DNA of 7,949 nucleotides from Dysgonomonas sp. GTDB taxonomy: Bacteria > Bacteroidota > Bacteroidia > Bacteroidales > Dysgonomonadaceae. The notes under the pieces are model-generated. The model had not been told where the DNA came from. It ran no database searches and was given only the letters and a program-made list of their open reading frames with translations. The first letter of the stretch is position 1. Every line of letters begins with the position of its first letter. Below, piece after piece: positions 6,869-7,949 of this stretch. Both the position numbers and the translations under genes were made by a program. The DNA lies in NCBI GenBank assembly GCA_003523545.1, contig DQAM01000207.1, positions 1 through 7,949 of the forward strand. The letters are read 5' to 3'.

Positions 6869-7949
6869 TTACTTCTTATTGAATTCTATCTCTTTTTTCC
6901 GGTAATATTCCTGCATGATATAAAAAGCTTTTTTCTTGATACCCCAGCTCGACACCAGACCTTTGCGATTGAAGAAATCCTGCACATCGGGCAATTGACG
7001 GCGCGGCGAACGGAAATCTACCAATATCCAAGGCGATAATCCGGATAGGCCGTCTATTTTATCTAGCATTTCCAAATTTCGGATGTATAATTCCTCCTGA
7101 TATTCTTCTGTCCATCTGTCGGTTTTGTCCCCGTGGAGACCCTGCAATGCACCACCCCCAAACTCGCTGATGATTACCGGCTTGTCGTAGGGAATCTCCC
7201 ATTTCATCAGGCGGGCAGCTTCATTCGATGCACGATACCAGCCGATGTATTGGTTGAAGCTGATAACATCTACATATTCGTTCATGTTATCGATAAGTTT
7301 ATTCAGGTTGTCGGGAGCTTTCGTCACCTCCATAGCCATACTTATCAGACGGGTATTATCCTGGCTACGTGCATATTTCGAAAGGTTGCTCAGGAATTTG
7401 TCCCGTGCATCGCTATGGGGTGTTTCGTTCGCAATCGACCATATCACCACAGCGCAACGGTTCTTATCCCTGTAAATCATATCGTGCAGTTGTTTTTCCG
7501 CATTTTGGTAGGTGCTTTGGTTTTCCCACGAAATAGTCCAGTAAACCGGAATTTCGGACCAAACCATTAATCCCATTTTTTCTGCTTCGCGTACCATGGT
7601 TTCATTGTGCGGATAATGAGCCAGACGTACATAATTGCAACCCATTTCTTTGGCCCATGTAAGTAAAGTCACCGCATCTTCTTTCGACCATGCACGTCCA
7701 CGTTCGTAAGGCGCTTCCTCATGAATGCTGATTCCGCGCAGGAATAAATGTTTCCCATTCAGCAGTATCTGCTTTCCCTGTGTTTCTATTGTTCGGAATC
7801 CTACTAAATCATTTATTTTTTCATCCGGTTTGCTGACTATTACATCGTATAATTTAGGATTTTCAGGAGACCAGAAAACAGGTTTTGCTTTGAACTCGAA
7901 TACGGCCTTTCCTTGATTATCTGTTGTAAGTTGCTGTCTAATTTTCAAC
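6869..7949 (-). CDS. GH2 glycoside hydrolase, C-terminal part (N-terminus outside the window)
   Basis: About 359 residues of a family 2 glycosidase (beta-galactosidase/beta-glucuronidase type) read leftward from the window end. Numbering here starts at the codon 7946-7948. Residues about 1-53 are the end of the Ig-like domain and the rest is the TIM barrel. VRLAHYPHNE (107-116) is a GH2 barrel motif. The acid/base is E175 in WSIANE (170-175), preceded by the signature DKNR (161-164). The nucleophile is E262 in ISEFGGG (260-266). RWTEEYQ (278-284) and NRK (327-329) resemble beta-glucuronidases, in which an NxK motif contacts the uronate carboxylate. DFRSPRR and LPDVQD just before it also occur, as I recall, in many Bacteroidales GH2 proteins of unproven specificity. 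The first codon, TTG, is not the start: the reading frame is open to the edge, and the jelly-roll domain and signal peptide are missing. It is convergent with the regulator gene, so probably a separate transcription unit. Confidence 0.92.
   Translation of the reverse strand, partial: LKIRQQLTTDNQGKAVFEFKAKPVFWSPENPKLYDVIVSKPDEKINDLVGFRTIETQGKQILLNGKHLFLRGISIHEEAPYERGRAWSKEDAVTLLTWAKEMGCNYVRLAHYPHNETMVREAEKMGLMVWSEIPVYWTISWENQSTYQNAEKQLHDMIYRDKNRCAVVIWSIANETPHSDARDKFLSNLSKYARSQDNTRLISMAMEVTKAPDNLNKLIDNMNEYVDVISFNQYIGWYRASNEAARLMKWEIPYDKPVIISEFGGGALQGLHGDKTDRWTEEYQEELYIRNLEMLDKIDGLSGLSPWILVDFRSPRRQLPDVQDFFNRKGLVSSWGIKKKAFYIMQEYYRKKEIEFNKK

Noticed and set aside
7133..7570. Open frame of 145 codons on the plus strand opposite the GH2 gene
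   Set aside because: It overlaps the catalytic core of the GH2 enzyme, whose motifs are all intact on the other strand, and its own product resembles no family I know.
7946..7948. TTG as a start codon for the GH2 gene
   Set aside because: The protein would begin inside the Ig-like domain. The frame is open to the window edge and GH2 enzymes need the upstream jelly-roll domain, so this is a truncation by the window.
1..7949. CRISPR arrays, insertion sequences, integrase sites, tRNA or rRNA genes, riboswitches
   Set aside because: I saw no regular spaced repeats, transposase motifs, terminal inverted repeats, tRNA-like folds or long structured leaders. Noncoding gaps are all under 165 nt.

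Overview
The window looks like chromosomal DNA from a Bacteroidales bacterium (Bacteroides, Parabacteroides or Dysgonomonas type; I cannot place the genus). The evidence is a one-piece hybrid two-component system (sensor, histidine kinase, receiver and AraC output in one chain), lipoprotein-type glycosidases, AT-rich starts without clear Shine-Dalgarno sequences, and a TAnnTTTG-type promoter element.

Positions 1-3889 are the downstream part of a tightly packed plus-strand operon for fructan or fructose use. It begins with the last codons of a cut-off gene, followed by a GH32 beta-fructosidase lipoprotein, an MFS sugar permease of the FucP/GluP type 2 nt downstream, and a PfkB-family fructokinase. 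A strong hairpin terminator closes the operon at about 3916-3952. A Bacteroidetes-type promoter element directly abuts it and probably drives the next gene, a 906-residue hybrid two-component regulator (3988-6708). Its periplasmic domain is a type I sugar-binding-protein fold, as in the fructose sensor BT1754 of B. thetaiotaomicron.

The genes form a logical circuit. GH32 releases fructose in or next to the periplasm, the permease imports it, the kinase phosphorylates it, and the hybrid regulator probably senses periplasmic fructose and activates the operon. The gene order matches what I recall of the downstream half of the B. thetaiotaomicron levan locus (BT1763 to BT1757, plus BT1754). SusC/SusD-like genes are therefore expected upstream of the window, but they are not visible here.

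Positions 6709-6868 are a short convergent intergenic region holding a hairpin with a T-tract in the minus direction. From 6869 to the window end, on the minus strand, is the C-terminal part of a GH2 glycosidase with both catalytic glutamates and an NxK motif reminiscent of beta-glucuronidases. It runs off the window edge, and nothing in the sequence ties it to fructan use.

I found no mobile elements, CRISPR arrays, tRNA or rRNA genes. This is a recognisable fructan utilisation locus rather than a new system; the findings are details within it.
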